DNA of 64,000 nucleotides from Bradyrhizobium erythrophlei (GCF_900129425.1 NZ_LT670817.1:5084001-5148000); one strand, 5' to 3'. Positions 32,615 through 41,575 are shown, counted from the first letter of the stretch. Notes: generated by a model from the letters alone, not told the origin. Program-made: numbers and translations.

Positions 32615-32728
32615 ACCGGCCAGTCAATTTGCCATCCAAATTACTGGCGTTGGAGATCGCGGATCAGTCCGCGCTTCAAAATTTCTCAAAACGATTCGCG
32701 GGCGGCAGAGCCACCCGCGTCGATCGCA

Positions 32729-33118
32729 TCAAACCCGCCGACGCTTGCGCGGCCGGCAACCATTGTGCGGGATCGTGGTCACGTCGCGGATCGACGTGAC
32801 GGTGAAGCCCGCCGCCTGCAGCGCACGAAGCGCCGATTCGCGGCCCGAACCCGGACCTGCAACTTCAACCTCCAGTGTGCGCATGCCGTGTTCCTGCGCC
32901 TTCTTGGAAACGTCTTCCGCCGCCACCTGCGCGGCATAGGGGGTCGACTTGCGCGAACCCTTGAAACCCATCGTTCCGGCCGACGACCAGGCAATGGTGT
33001 TGCCCTGCGCGTCGGTGATGGTGATGGTCGTGTTGTTGAACGACGAATTCACGTGCGCGACGCCGGATGCAATGTTCTTGCGCTCACGACGACGGACGCG
33101 GGTGGCTTCCTTGCCCAT
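32729..33118 (-). CDS. rpsK: 30S ribosomal protein S11
   Basis: A 129-residue protein with the S11 core HVNSSFNNTTITITDAQGN and the C-terminal GCRPRKRRRV. It sits on the platform of the 30S subunit near the E site. It follows rpsM in the usual alpha operon order; a family E repeat lies between them. Confidence 0.97.
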   Translation of the reverse strand: MGKEATRVRRRERKNIASGVAHVNSSFNNTTITITDAQGNTIAWSSAGTMGFKGSRKSTPYAAQVAAEDVSKKAQEHGMRTLEVEVAGPGSGRESALRALQAAGFTVTSIRDVTTIPHNGCRPRKRRRV

Positions 33119-33174
33119 TCCAGAACCTTTCTTACGATCTCAACGCCGCCGTAATGCCAGCGGCTACACCTGAC

Positions 33175-33249
33175 GAGCGAATGGCGAGTGGCGAACAGCA
33201 AACAGTAAGGAAACGACCCCTACTCGCCATTCCCTATTCCCTATTCGCC
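33175..33249. repeat. GCGA(A/G)TxG-type inverted repeat, family E copy 1
   Basis: GAGCGAATGGCGAGTGGCGAA at the left is answered by CTACTCGCCATTCCC and CTATTCGCC at the right. A second copy lies at 45891-45960. It sits between rpsM and rpsK inside the operon. Confidence 0.75.
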
Positions 33250-33252
33250 CAA

Positions 33253-33621
33253 TTACTTCTTCTTGCCGGCGATCGACTTGGCCGGCCCCTTGCGCGTGCG
33301 CGCGTTGGTATGGGTACGCTGACCGCGTACCGGCAATCCGCGGCGATGGCGCAGGCCGCGATAGCAGCCGAGGTCCATCAGACGCTTGATGTTCATGCCG
33401 GTCTCGCGACGCAGGTCGCCTTCGACCATATAGTCGCGGTCGATCACTTCACGAATCTGCAGCACTTCCTGATCGCTCAGCTGCGAGACCCGGCGGTCAA
33501 CCGGAATCTTGACTTTGTCCAGGATGTCGGCCGCATTCTTCTGGCCGATGCCATGGATGTACTGGAGCGCGATCAGGACGCGCTTGTTGGTTGGAATATT
33601 CACGCCGGCAATACGGGCCAC
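33253..33621 (-). CDS. rpsM: 30S ribosomal protein S13
   Basis: A 122-residue protein starting MARIAGVNIPTNKRVLIALQYIHGIG, ending in the basic tail RTHTNARTRKGPAKSIAGKKK that contacts the P-site tRNA. It forms bridges to the 50S subunit. It heads the alpha operon, about 180 bases after adk. Confidence 0.97.
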   Translation of the reverse strand: MARIAGVNIPTNKRVLIALQYIHGIGQKNAADILDKVKIPVDRRVSQLSDQEVLQIREVIDRDYMVEGDLRRETGMNIKRLMDLGCYRGLRHRRGLPVRGQRTHTNARTRKGPAKSIAGKKK

Positions 33622-33800
33622 GGACTTCTCTCCTGTCGCCGATCCCTCGCGGAACGGCTGATTTCGTTATTTCGGGCAGGTGTCCGCAAACGCGAACACG
33701 ACGCCCTTCCCCTTGGATATCTCGGGGCCCGGCATCGTCAAAAACTATCCGACTGGATACGGGCTTATTAAAGGATTCAACTTGGTTTCGTCAACCGTCT

Positions 33801-34655
33801 CTAAGCTTTAGCTCGCTTCTTCGTGACCTTTTTGGCGGTTTTCTTGGCCTTTCGGACCACAGCGGCCTTGGAACCCGCCGAAGACTTTCGAGACGCCGTT
33901 TTGGGCCGTTTAGAGGCCGGTTTCACGGCCTTCCGGGGCGCCTTGGCGACTTTCCTGGCGGCTCCGGCGCCTTTGCCGGCCGATTTGGACGCCTTTCCGG
34001 CGGCCTTTTTGGTGCCGCTCGCGATCCGTTTCGCCGCGGCCGCCTTTTTGGCGGCCTTGGCCTCCACAGCTCCGATCGCGGTAAGGATGCGGTTAATCTC
34101 GCGGGTGACGTGCTCGATGGTCATCATGCCATCGACCGTCAACAGCTTGCGCCGCTCCGAGTAGTAGTGAATCAGCGGCTCGGTCAGCGCACGGTAACTC
34201 GCCAGCCGCTTGGTCAGCACTTCCTGGGTGTCGTCGATTCGCACTTCCTCGCCGCGCGCCCGCATCTCCGCGACCCGGCTTTCCACGCGCTGCAACAGCG
34301 CGCTTTCGTTGACGCGAAGTTCGACCACGGCATCGAGCCGCATGTGCTTTTTCTTCAGCAGCTCATCCAGCGCCTGGGCCTGCGGCACCGTGCGCGGAAA
34401 GCCGTCGAGAATGAAGCCCTTGGCCGCGTCCGGCTGATCCAATCGGTCGGAAATGATCCCGATCACGATCTCGTCCGGCACCAGGCCGCCGCTGGCCATG
34501 ACGTCCTTGGCCTTGAGGCCGACCGGCGTCTGCGCCGCCACCGCGGCCCGCAGCATTTCGCCGGTCGAGAGCTGGACGATGCCGTAGCGGTGAACCAGCC
34601 GGTGGGCCTGGGTTCCCTTGCCCGACCCCGGCGGCCCGAGAAGAATCAGTCGCAT
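33801..34655 (-). CDS. adk: adenylate kinase with histone H1-like C-terminal tail
   Basis: Residues 1-198 are a complete adenylate kinase: P-loop GPPGSGKGT at 7-15, NMP-binding TGEMLRAAV, GFPRTVPQAQALD, the short LID region with REVRIDDT-like text and the final DG-M-x-x-I-E strand. It interconverts ATP, ADP and AMP. Residues from about 200 to 284 are an extra tail made of Lys, Ala, Arg and Ser (AAKKAAAAKR, KKTAKKVTKKRAKA), like histone H1 or HU tails. The total of 284 residues is well above the family norm of about 190-220. The tail would bind nucleic acid or the ribosome; this is inference. It lies between secY and rpsM. Confidence 0.93.
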   Translation of the reverse strand: MRLILLGPPGSGKGTQAHRLVHRYGIVQLSTGEMLRAAVAAQTPVGLKAKDVMASGGLVPDEIVIGIISDRLDQPDAAKGFILDGFPRTVPQAQALDELLKKKHMRLDAVVELRVNESALLQRVESRVAEMRARGEEVRIDDTQEVLTKRLASYRALTEPLIHYYSERRKLLTVDGMMTIEHVTREINRILTAIGAVEAKAAKKAAAAKRIASGTKKAAGKASKSAGKGAGAARKVAKAPRKAVKPASKRPKTASRKSSAGSKAAVVRKAKKTAKKVTKKRAKA

Positions 34656-34771
34656 CCGTTTCGCCCCCCGGCTCGGTGAGCGATTGATCGCGCACCTAAA
34701 TAAGCAAAATTAAACCAGCGCCGACGCCGATCGGCGCCGATCGCAGAAGCTGCAGCGCCTCGGCTTGCGCG

Positions 34772-36103
34772 TCAGCGGCGACGCCCGCGCAACTTCGACT
34801 TCCTGATCAGCCCTTCGTACTGATGGGCGAGCAGATAGCCCTGAACTTGCGCCACCGTGTCCATGGTCACGCTGACCACGATCAACAGCGAGGTGCCGCC
34901 AAAGTAGAACGGCACCGAGGCGTAGGAAATCAGAATTTCGGGGATCAGGCAGACAATCGCGAGATAGATCGCGCCGAGCACCGTGATGCGCGAGAGCACG
35001 TAATCGATGTATTCGGCGGTGCGTTCGCCCGGACGAATACCCGGAATGAAGCCGCCGTGTTTCTTGAGGTTATCGGCGGTCTCGGTCGGGTTGAACACGA
35101 TCGCGGTATAGAAGAACGCGAAGAACACGATCAGCGTCAGATAGAGAATCAAAAACAGCGGCCGGCCGTGACCGAGCTGCGTGGTGATCCACTGAAACCA
35201 TTCCGGGCCCTTGCCGGCGTTGAAATTCGCAACCGTGGTCGGCAGCAGCAGCAGCGAGGAAGCGAAGATCGGCGGAATCACGCCCGAGGTGTTCAGCTTG
35301 AGCGGCAGATGCGAGGACTGGCCTTCGAACATCTTGTTGCCGACCTGGCGCTTCGGATACTGGATCAACAGCCGCCGCTGCGCGCGTTCCATGAACACGA
35401 TGAAGGCGATCACCGCGACCGCCATCACGATCACAACCAGAATGAGGCCGGTGGACAGCGCGCCCTGACGGCCGAGCTCCAGCATGTTGGCGAGCGCCGA
35501 GGGCAACTCAGCGACGATGCCGGAGAGAATGATCAGCGAAATACCGTTGCCGATGCCGCGCGAGGTGATCTGCTCGCCCAGCCACATCAGGAACATGGTG
35601 CCCCCGGTCAGCGTGATCGCGGTCGATATACGGAAGAACATGCCGGGATCGGCGACGACATTGCCGGCGCCTTCGAGTCCGACCGCGATGCCGTAGGACT
35701 GGAACGCGGCCAGGAGCACCGTGAGGTAGCGGGTGTACTGGTTCAGCGTCTTGCGGCCGGCTTCGCCTTCCTTCTTCAAGGCTTCGAGCTGCGAGGACAC
35801 CGTGGTCAAAAGCTGAATGATGATCGAGGCCGAAATATACGGCATGATGTTCAGCGCAAAGATCGCCATGCGGTGAATGCCGCCGCCGGCGAACATGTTG
35901 AACATCCCGAGAATGCCGCCGGCCTGGGAACGGAATACCTGTTCCCAGATGTTGGGGTCGATGCCGGGCAGCGGAATGTAGGTGCCGAGCCGGTAAACCA
36001 GCAGCGCACCCAGTGTGAACCAGATGCGCTTCTTCAGTTCGTCGGCTTTGCCGAGCGCCGAGAAATTGAGGTTTGCCGCCAGTTGTTCCGCTGCTGAGAC
36101 CAT
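34772..36103 (-). CDS. secY: preprotein translocase subunit SecY
   Basis: The 443-residue protein has the ten membrane helices of SecY, beginning AEQLAANLNFSALGKADELKKRIWFTLGALLVYRLGTYIPLPGID, with the plug region GGGIHRMAIFALNIMPYISASIIIQLL. It forms the protein-conducting channel with SecE and SecG and couples to SecA and the ribosome. It is the last large gene of the spc operon before adk. The length is normal. Confidence 0.97.
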   Translation of the reverse strand: MVSAAEQLAANLNFSALGKADELKKRIWFTLGALLVYRLGTYIPLPGIDPNIWEQVFRSQAGGILGMFNMFAGGGIHRMAIFALNIMPYISASIIIQLLTTVSSQLEALKKEGEAGRKTLNQYTRYLTVLLAAFQSYGIAVGLEGAGNVVADPGMFFRISTAITLTGGTMFLMWLGEQITSRGIGNGISLIILSGIVAELPSALANMLELGRQGALSTGLILVVIVMAVAVIAFIVFMERAQRRLLIQYPKRQVGNKMFEGQSSHLPLKLNTSGVIPPIFASSLLLLPTTVANFNAGKGPEWFQWITTQLGHGRPLFLILYLTLIVFFAFFYTAIVFNPTETADNLKKHGGFIPGIRPGERTAEYIDYVLSRITVLGAIYLAIVCLIPEILISYASVPFYFGGTSLLIVVSVTMDTVAQVQGYLLAHQYEGLIRKSKLRGRRR

Positions 36104-36132
36104 GTTTGGCTTTCTCCCGCCGCCCTTGCGCT

Positions 36133-36243
36133 GTCATGCCCGAAAGGCGGGACATTCAGCAGACGCCGGACATTATTTGGTGCTCGGCTTCGATAAGTCC
36201 ATCGTCCTGTCGCGCAGAATACCCGCCGCGGCGGGCGATGACG
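36133..36243. repeat. palindromic intergenic repeat, family C copy
   Basis: GTCATGCCCGAAAGGCGGGAC at the left and CCCGCCGCGGCGGGCGATGACG at the right fold back on each other. It lies between rplO and secY inside the spc operon. Confidence 0.6.
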
Positions 36244-36249
36244 CAGATG

Positions 36250-36738
36250 TTACGCCGTCTCGCCCTCGTCCTTCTTTGCCGGCGCCAGGATCTTCACCGT
36301 GCCGCCCGCCTTCTCCACCGCCGCGATGGCGGATTTCGAGGCGCCGTGCACCTCGATGGTCAGCTTGGCCTTCAGTTCCCCTCGGCCGAGCAGCCGCACG
36401 CCGTCCTTTGCGCGCCGCACAACGCGGGATTTCACCAGCGATTCGGCATTGATGGTGGCGCTGGCGTCGAGCAGCTTGGCGTCGATCGCGCCCTGAATAC
36501 GGTCGAGATTGATCTCGGCGAATTCGAGCCGGAAGATATTGTTGAAGCCGCGCTTCGGCAGCCGCCGATGCAACGGCATCTGGCCACCCTCGAAGCCCTT
36601 GATGCGCACGCCGGAGCGCGCGGTCTGGCCCTTGCCGCCGCGGCCGGCAGTCTTGCCCTTGCCGGAGCCGATGCCACGGCCGACGCGCATGCGCTTCTTG
36701 CGCGAGCCGGCATTGTCGGCGATATCGCTGAGCTTCAT
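36250..36738 (-). CDS. rplO: 50S ribosomal protein L15
   Basis: The 162-residue protein starts MKLSDIADNAGSRKKRMRVGRGIGSGKGKTAGRGGKGQ, the Gly/Lys-rich L15 N-terminus. It organises 23S rRNA in the core of the large subunit. It follows rpmD in the usual order. Confidence 0.97.
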   Translation of the reverse strand: MKLSDIADNAGSRKKRMRVGRGIGSGKGKTAGRGGKGQTARSGVRIKGFEGGQMPLHRRLPKRGFNNIFRLEFAEINLDRIQGAIDAKLLDASATINAESLVKSRVVRRAKDGVRLLGRGELKAKLTIEVHGASKSAIAAVEKAGGTVKILAPAKKDEGETA

Positions 36739-36810
36739 CGTTCGCTTCCTTTATCCTTGGCGCAAGATCTCGACGGAAAACCGGTTCCCACTCGGGATCA
36801 TGCCGCCGTC

Positions 36811-37005
36811 TTATTTCTCGTCGACGATGCGGACGAGGTGTTGAACCTTTGCGATCATGCCGCGAACTGCAGGGGTGTCCTGCAGCTCGGTGGTGCGGCC
36901 GATCTTGTTGAGCTTGAGGCCGATCAGCGTCGCCCGCTGCGAGTGGTGGCGGCGGATCGCGCTGCCGGTCTGCTCGACCTTGATCATCTTTGCGGCCTTG
37001 GCCAT
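36811..37005 (-). CDS. rpmD: 50S ribosomal protein L30
   Basis: A 64-residue protein starting MAKAAKMIKVEQTGSAIRRHHSQRATLIGLKLNKIGRT. The core QRATLIGLKLNKIGR is diagnostic. The second of two close ATGs (37005) is chosen because GGAG is eight bases upstream of it and too close to the first. Confidence 0.95.
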   Translation of the reverse strand: MAKAAKMIKVEQTGSAIRRHHSQRATLIGLKLNKIGRTTELQDTPAVRGMIAKVQHLVRIVDEK

Positions 37006-37041
37006 CGTCATAACTCCAGAAAGCGCGGACGCGCTCGTTGT

Positions 37042-37614
37042 TTATTCAGCAACCACTTCGGCGTCGCCGCCGACGCGGCGGGCCTGCAGCGTCGAGACCT
37101 TGATGTTGCGGCGCGCCGCCACCGAACGCGGCGAATCCTGGTGCTTCAGCGCGTCGAAAGTAGCGCGAACCATGTTGTAGGGGTTCGACGAGCCGATCGA
37201 CTTCGCCACCACGTCCTGGATGCCGAGCGTCTCGAACACCGCGCGCATCGGGCCGCCCGCGATGATGCCGGTACCGGCCGGCGCCGCGCGCAGGTAGACC
37301 CGCCCTGCCCCGTGACGGCCGGCGATATCGTGATGCAGCGTGCGGCCTTCGCGCAGCGCCACCCGCGTCAGGTTGCGCTTCGCCGATTCGGTCGCCTTGC
37401 GGATCGCCTCGGGAACTTCGCGCGCCTTGCCGTGGCCGAAACCGACCCGGCCCTTCTGATCGCCGATCACGACCAGCGCCGCAAAGCCGAAGCGCTTGCC
37501 GCCCTTGACCACCTTCGCCACCCGATTGATGTGGACGAGCTTGTCGACGAACTCGCTGTCGCGCTCTTCCCGGCCGCCCCTGTGGCCGCCACCGCGTTCG
37601 CGTTCACCTGCCAT
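37042..37614 (-). CDS. rpsE: 30S ribosomal protein S5
   Basis: A 190-residue protein with the RNA-binding N-domain (FVDKLVHINRVAKVVKGGKRFGFAALVVIGDQKGRVGFGHGKAREV) and the C-terminal domain (PAGTGIIAGGPMRAVFETLGIQDVVAKSIGSSNPYN). It affects decoding accuracy. Residues 1-20 are a short Arg/Gly-rich leader common in this group. Confidence 0.97.
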   Translation of the reverse strand: MAGERERGGGHRGGREERDSEFVDKLVHINRVAKVVKGGKRFGFAALVVIGDQKGRVGFGHGKAREVPEAIRKATESAKRNLTRVALREGRTLHHDIAGRHGAGRVYLRAAPAGTGIIAGGPMRAVFETLGIQDVVAKSIGSSNPYNMVRATFDALKHQDSPRSVAARRNIKVSTLQARRVGGDAEVVAE

Positions 37615-37690
37615 GGTGTTTTCCGATCCTTAAAAGACTTGCCTGAAAGAGGCTCGCGCCCCCGGCCGTGTGTCCGTTCAATTCCAAATC

Positions 37691-38053
37691 CTAGAAACTC
37701 AATCCGCTCTCACGCGCCGCGTCCGCAAGCGCCTTGACGCGCCCGTGATAGAGATAGCCGCCGCGATCGAACACCACTTCGGTGACGCCGTTCTTCACGG
37801 CGCGTTCCGCCAGCAGCTTGCCGACGGCCTTGGCCGCATCGATGTTGGCGCCGGTGTTGCCGCTCTCGCGCATCGCCTTCTCCAGCGAAGACGCCGATGC
37901 CAGCGTCTCGCCCTTGAGGTCGTCGATGACCTGCGCATAGATGTGCTTCGACGAGCGGAACACCGACAGCCGCGGGCGGCCGCTGGCGGTACGGCGCAAC
38001 GACAGCCGCACGCGTTGCTTCCGCCGGGCATTCGTAATCTTGAGTCTCGACAT
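37691..38053 (-). CDS. rplR: 50S ribosomal protein L18
   Basis: The 120-residue protein starts MSRLKITNARRKQRVRLSLRRTASGRPRLSVFRSSKHIYAQVIDD and ends GRVKALADAARESGLSF, as in L18. It binds 5S rRNA and anchors it in the central protuberance with L5. Confidence 0.97.
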   Translation of the reverse strand: MSRLKITNARRKQRVRLSLRRTASGRPRLSVFRSSKHIYAQVIDDLKGETLASASSLEKAMRESGNTGANIDAAKAVGKLLAERAVKNGVTEVVFDRGGYLYHGRVKALADAARESGLSF

Positions 38054-38064
38054 GACCGGCTCCG

Positions 38065-38598
38065 TTACTTCTTCTTGCCTTCCTTGCGGAAGATAAATTC
38101 GTCGGAATATTTCACGCCCTTGCCCTTGTAGGGCTCGGGCGGACGATAGCTGCGAATCTCGGCGGCGACCTGGCCGACGCGCTGGGAATCGTTGCCGTTG
38201 ATGACGATCTCGGTCGGCTTCGGCACCGTGATCGCAATACCTTCCGGGATCGCATAGACGACGTCGTGGCTGTAGCCGAGCGCGAGCTGCAGGTTCTTGC
38301 CCTGCAGCGCGGCGCGGTAGCCGACGCCGGTGATTTCCAGCTTCTTCTCGAAGCCCTTGGTGACGCCGGCCAACAGGTTCGCAATCTGCGCACGCGCGGT
38401 GCCGTAGAGCGCCTGGGCGCGGTTGGTCTCGAACCGCGGCGCAACCGTGACCGCGCCGTTTTCGAACTTCACCTCGACGTCGTCGTGCACGATGAACTGA
38501 AGCTGGCCCTTCGGCCCCTTCATCTTCACGGTCTGGCCCTCGACGGTCGCGGTAACGCCCGACGGAACCGTCACAGGCCGCTTGCCGATACGTGACAT
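38065..38598 (-). CDS. rplF: 50S ribosomal protein L6
   Basis: A 177-residue protein starting MSRIGKRPVTVPSGVTATVEGQTVKMKGPKGQLQF; the C-terminal PEPYKGKGVKYSDEFIFRKEGKKK is diagnostic. It lies near the GTPase centre and helps elongation factor binding. The ATG at 38598 is chosen by homology over the longer open frame to 38646. Confidence 0.97.
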   Translation of the reverse strand: MSRIGKRPVTVPSGVTATVEGQTVKMKGPKGQLQFIVHDDVEVKFENGAVTVAPRFETNRAQALYGTARAQIANLLAGVTKGFEKKLEITGVGYRAALQGKNLQLALGYSHDVVYAIPEGIAITVPKPTEIVINGNDSQRVGQVAAEIRSYRPPEPYKGKGVKYSDEFIFRKEGKKK

Positions 38599-38611
38599 AC
38601 TGATCCCTTCC

Positions 38612-39010
38612 TCAGAACACCGTGAAGAGAATTTCGCCGCCCACATTCGCGTCGCGCGCTTCGTGGTCGGCCATAATCCCCTTCGGCGTCGATAACACCG
38701 AAATTCCGAGACCGTTGTTCACCCGTGGCAGGTTCTTCACCGAGGCATAAACGCGCCGCCCCGGCTTCGATACCCGCTCGATCTCGCGAATCACCGGCTC
38801 GCCGTCGAAATACTTCAACTCGATCTCAAGCTCGCTGCGACCCGAGGCATGCTCGACGCTGGCATAGCCGCGGATGTAGCCTTCGGCCTTCAGCACCTCG
38901 AGCACGTTGGCGCGCATCTTCGAGCCCGGGGTCGAAACCTTAGGCTTGGCGCGCATCTGTGCGTTGCGGATGCGGGTGATGAGATCGCTGATCGGATCGT
39001 GCGTTGACAT
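38612..39010 (-). CDS. rpsH: 30S ribosomal protein S8
   Basis: The 132-residue protein starts MSTHDPISDLITRIRNAQMRAKPKV and ends STPKGIMADHEARDANVGGEILFTVF, typical of S8. It binds helix 21 of 16S rRNA. In E. coli S8 represses the spc operon by binding mRNA near rplE; similar control is possible here. Confidence 0.97.
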   Translation of the reverse strand: MSTHDPISDLITRIRNAQMRAKPKVSTPGSKMRANVLEVLKAEGYIRGYASVEHASGRSELEIELKYFDGEPVIREIERVSKPGRRVYASVKNLPRVNNGLGISVLSTPKGIMADHEARDANVGGEILFTVF

Positions 39011-39022
39011 GTGCGATCCCCC

Positions 39023-39328
39023 TTACCAGCTCGACTTCACGAGCCCGGGAACCACGCCCTTGGACCCGAGTTCACGCAGCGCGATGCGGGAAAGCTTGTT
39101 CTTGCGATAGACCGAGCGCGGACGACCGGTCATTTCGCAGCGATTGCGAATCCGCGTGGCCGACGAATTGCGCGGCATCTCGGCAAGCTTCAGCGTCGCC
39201 GCGAACCGCTCTTCCATCGGCTTGTTCTTGTCGGCGATGATGGCCTTCAGCTTCGCGCGCCTGGGCGCGGCGTTCTTGGTCATCCGCTTACGCCGGTTGT
39301 TCTTCTCGATCGAACTCTTCTTTGCCAT
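39023..39328 (-). CDS. rpsN: 30S ribosomal protein S14
   Basis: A 101-residue protein of the long, zinc-independent S14 type: MAKKSSIEKNNRRKRMTKNAAPRRAKL at the start and RNRCEMTGRPRSVYRKNKLSRIALRELGSKGVVPGLVKSSW at the end. The CxxC pairs of the short form are absent. It helps fold the 30S head. Confidence 0.97.
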   Translation of the reverse strand: MAKKSSIEKNNRRKRMTKNAAPRRAKLKAIIADKNKPMEERFAATLKLAEMPRNSSATRIRNRCEMTGRPRSVYRKNKLSRIALRELGSKGVVPGLVKSSW

Positions 39329-39371
39329 GCTTGGCTCCTGGGTTTCCGCGTTTGAGAGGCTTACAAGCGTC

Positions 39372-39929
39372 TCACTGCCGGAACGGGAAATTGAATGCGG
39401 TCAACAAGGCGCGCGCTTCGTCGTCGGAGCGCGCCGTGGTGCATACCGTGACGTCCATGCCCCACGTTTCCCCCATCTTGTCGAAGTCGATTTCGGGGAA
39501 AATGATGTGCTCCTTGATGCCGAGCGAATAGTTGCCGCGGCCGTCGAAACTCTTCGGGTTGAGGCCCCGGAAATCTCGCACGCGCGGCAGCGCCACGTTG
39601 ATCAGGCGGTCGATGAACTCGTACATCTTGGCCTTGCGCAGCGTGACCTTGCAGCCGATCGGCTGGTTTTCACGCAACTTGAAGGTCGCGATCGCGACCC
39701 GCGAAAAGGTCACGACAGCCTTCTGGCCGGCGATCAGCGACAGATCGGCGGCGGCCAGTTCCGCTTTCTTGCGGTCATTGACGGCCTCGCCGACGCCCAT
39801 GTTGAGCACGACCTTGTCGAGGCGCGGCACCTGCATGATGTTGGCATAGCCGAACTGCTCGGTCAGCTTGCCGCGGATTTCCTTGTCGAACTGTTCGCGT
39901 AAACGCGGAACGTATGCGGTCTCAGCCAT
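39372..39929 (-). CDS. rplE: 50S ribosomal protein L5
   Basis: The 185-residue protein starts MAETAYVPRLREQFDKEIRGKLTEQFGYANIMQVPRLDKVVLNMGVGEA. The segment RVRDFRGLNPKSFDGRGNYSLGIKEHIIFPEIDFDK is the L5 signature. It binds 5S rRNA and contacts P-site tRNA. The start at 39929 overlaps the end of rplX by eight bases. Confidence 0.97.
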   Translation of the reverse strand: MAETAYVPRLREQFDKEIRGKLTEQFGYANIMQVPRLDKVVLNMGVGEAVNDRKKAELAAADLSLIAGQKAVVTFSRVAIATFKLRENQPIGCKVTLRKAKMYEFIDRLINVALPRVRDFRGLNPKSFDGRGNYSLGIKEHIIFPEIDFDKMGETWGMDVTVCTTARSDDEARALLTAFNFPFRQ

Positions 39930-40236
39930 CGATCTCTGCTCCCGAGCGCTTGGCAATGCGTACCTTCTTGCCATCCGCCTGTATCTTGAAACCCACGCGG
40001 GTCGGCTTGCCGTCCTTGCCGACGATCGCGATGTTGGACAGATGGATCGGCGACTCCTTCGAGATGATGCCGCCCTCCTGCGCCTGGGTCTGCTTCTGGT
40101 GACGCTTGATCAGGTTGACGCCGCGGACCAGCGCCTTGTTGTCGTCGGGACGCACCTCGAACACCTCGCCGGTACGGCCCTTGTCGCGGCCGTTCAGCAC
40201 GATGACCTTGTCGCCCTTCCGGATCTTGGCAGCCAT
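39922..40236 (-). CDS. rplX: 50S ribosomal protein L24
   Basis: A 104-residue protein with a KOW domain at the start ([28 protein letters not shown]). It initiates assembly of the 50S subunit. Its start overlaps the rplN stop by one base (TGATG), and its end overlaps rplE. Confidence 0.97.
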   Translation of the reverse strand: MAAKIRKGDKVIVLNGRDKGRTGEVFEVRPDDNKALVRGVNLIKRHQKQTQAQEGGIISKESPIHLSNIAIVGKDGKPTRVGFKIQADGKKVRIAKRSGAEIDG

Positions 40237-40604
40237 CACAGCACCTCCGGCGCAAGTGAAATAATCTTCATGTGGTTCTTGGCGCGCAGCTCGCGCGGCA
40301 CCGGCCCGAAGATGCGGGTGCCGACCGGCTCCGACTGATTGTTGATCAGCACGGCGGCGTTGCGGTCGAAGCGGATGACGGAACCGTCGGCGCGGCGAAT
40401 GTCCTTGCGGACCCGCACCACGACGGCCTTCATCACGTCGCCCTTCTTCACCTTGCCGCGCGGAATCGCTTCCTTGATCGACACGACAATGACGTCGCCC
40501 ACGGTGGCATAGCGGCGCTTGGAGCCCCCAAGCACCTTGATGCACATGACACGGCGTGCGCCTGAATTATCGGCCACGTCGAGGTTGGTCTGCATCTGAA
40601 TCAT
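40236..40604 (-). CDS. rplN: 50S ribosomal protein L14
   Basis: A 122-residue protein starting [33 protein letters not shown], diagnostic of L14. It lies at the subunit interface. It begins the spc operon; rpsQ lies 80 bases upstream, and an internal promoter there would be expected from E. coli, but none is clearly seen. Confidence 0.97.
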
Positions 40605-40685
40605 TGATGCACCTCGTCCTCTTTCTGATGCGCAGATTTGCGCCTAAAATATCCCGAAGTTTCGATCGGCGAAGCCGATCTTACC

Positions 40686-40934
40686 TCAGGCCGTTTTGGT
40701 CTGTTCGCCCCGGACCACGGTCCAGCGCTTCAACTTCGAGATCGGCTTGCTTTCCTCGATCCACACCTGGTCGCCCGGCTTGAACTCGTTGTTCTCGTCG
40801 TGCGCGTGGTAATTTTTCGAGCGGCGAATCGTCTTCTTGTAGATCGGATGGGTGAAGCGGCGATCGACGCGCACTACCACCGTCTTGGCCTGCTTGTCGC
40901 TGACGACCACACCCTGAAGCGTACGTTTCGGCAT
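40686..40934 (-). CDS. rpsQ: 30S ribosomal protein S17
   Basis: The 82-residue protein starts MPKRTLQGVVVSDKQAKTVVVRVDRRFTHPIYKKTIRRSKNYHAHDE. It has the OB fold of S17 and binds 16S rRNA early in assembly. It is the last gene of the S10 operon segment. Confidence 0.97.
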   Translation of the reverse strand: MPKRTLQGVVVSDKQAKTVVVRVDRRFTHPIYKKTIRRSKNYHAHDENNEFKPGDQVWIEESKPISKLKRWTVVRGEQTKTA

Positions 40935-40944
40935 TTTAAGCCCC

Positions 40945-41151
40945 TTACTTCTTCTTCGCGCGCTGCTGCGCGGCGATGGTCTTGATGCGGGCGATATCGC
41001 GGCGGGCTTCACGCAGCCGCGAGGTGTTCTCCAACTGCCCGGTCGCGCGCTGGAAGCGCAGGTTGAAGCGCTCCTTTTTCAGATTGAGGACGGCGTCGTC
41101 CATCTGATCGGGGCTCATCGCGCGGATATCGGCGGTTTTCATCTCGGCCAT
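40945..41151 (-). CDS. rpmC: 50S ribosomal protein L29
   Basis: A 68-residue all-helical protein: MAEMKTADIRAMSPDQMDDAVLNLKKERFNLRFQRATGQLENTSRLREARRDIARIKTI. The central NLRFQRATGQLEN is diagnostic. It lies next to the exit tunnel, where SRP and trigger factor bind. Confidence 0.96.
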   Translation of the reverse strand: MAEMKTADIRAMSPDQMDDAVLNLKKERFNLRFQRATGQLENTSRLREARRDIARIKTIAAQQRAKKK

Positions 41152-41161
41152 GACCACTTCC

Positions 41162-41575
41162 TCACTCCGCAATGCGCGCGACGAAGCGCGTCTTGATCGG
41201 CAACTTGGCGGCGGCGAGCGACAGCGCTTCTTTCGCGGTCTGCACGGTCACGCCGTCGATTTCGAAAATCACCCGGCCGGGCTTGACCCGCGCCACCCAC
41301 AATTCCGGCGTACCCTTGCCCGAGCCCATCCGGACTTCGGCGGGCTTCTTCGACACCGGCACGTCGGGGAAAATCCGGATCCAGACGCGGCCGGCCCGCT
41401 TCATGTGACGGGTCAGCGCGCGGCGCGCGGCTTCGATCTGGCGCGCGGTGAGACGCTCGGGCGCCATCGCCTTCAGGCCGAACTGGCCGAACGACAACGT
41501 CGCGCCCGAAGTCGCAACGCCGTGGATCCGGCCCTTATGCGCCTTCCGGAACTTCGTCTTCTTTGGTTGCATCAT
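41162..41575 (-). CDS. rplP: 50S ribosomal protein L16
   Basis: A 137-residue protein with MQPKKTKFRKAHKGRIHGVATSGATLSFGQFGLKAM at the start and RMGSGKGTPELWVARVKPGRVIFEIDGV in the centre. It contacts A-site tRNA near the peptidyl transferase centre. Two adjacent ATGs occur; the first is used, giving 137 residues, the usual length in Bradyrhizobium as I recall it. Confidence 0.97.
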   Translation of the reverse strand: MMQPKKTKFRKAHKGRIHGVATSGATLSFGQFGLKAMAPERLTARQIEAARRALTRHMKRAGRVWIRIFPDVPVSKKPAEVRMGSGKGTPELWVARVKPGRVIFEIDGVTVQTAKEALSLAAAKLPIKTRFVARIAE

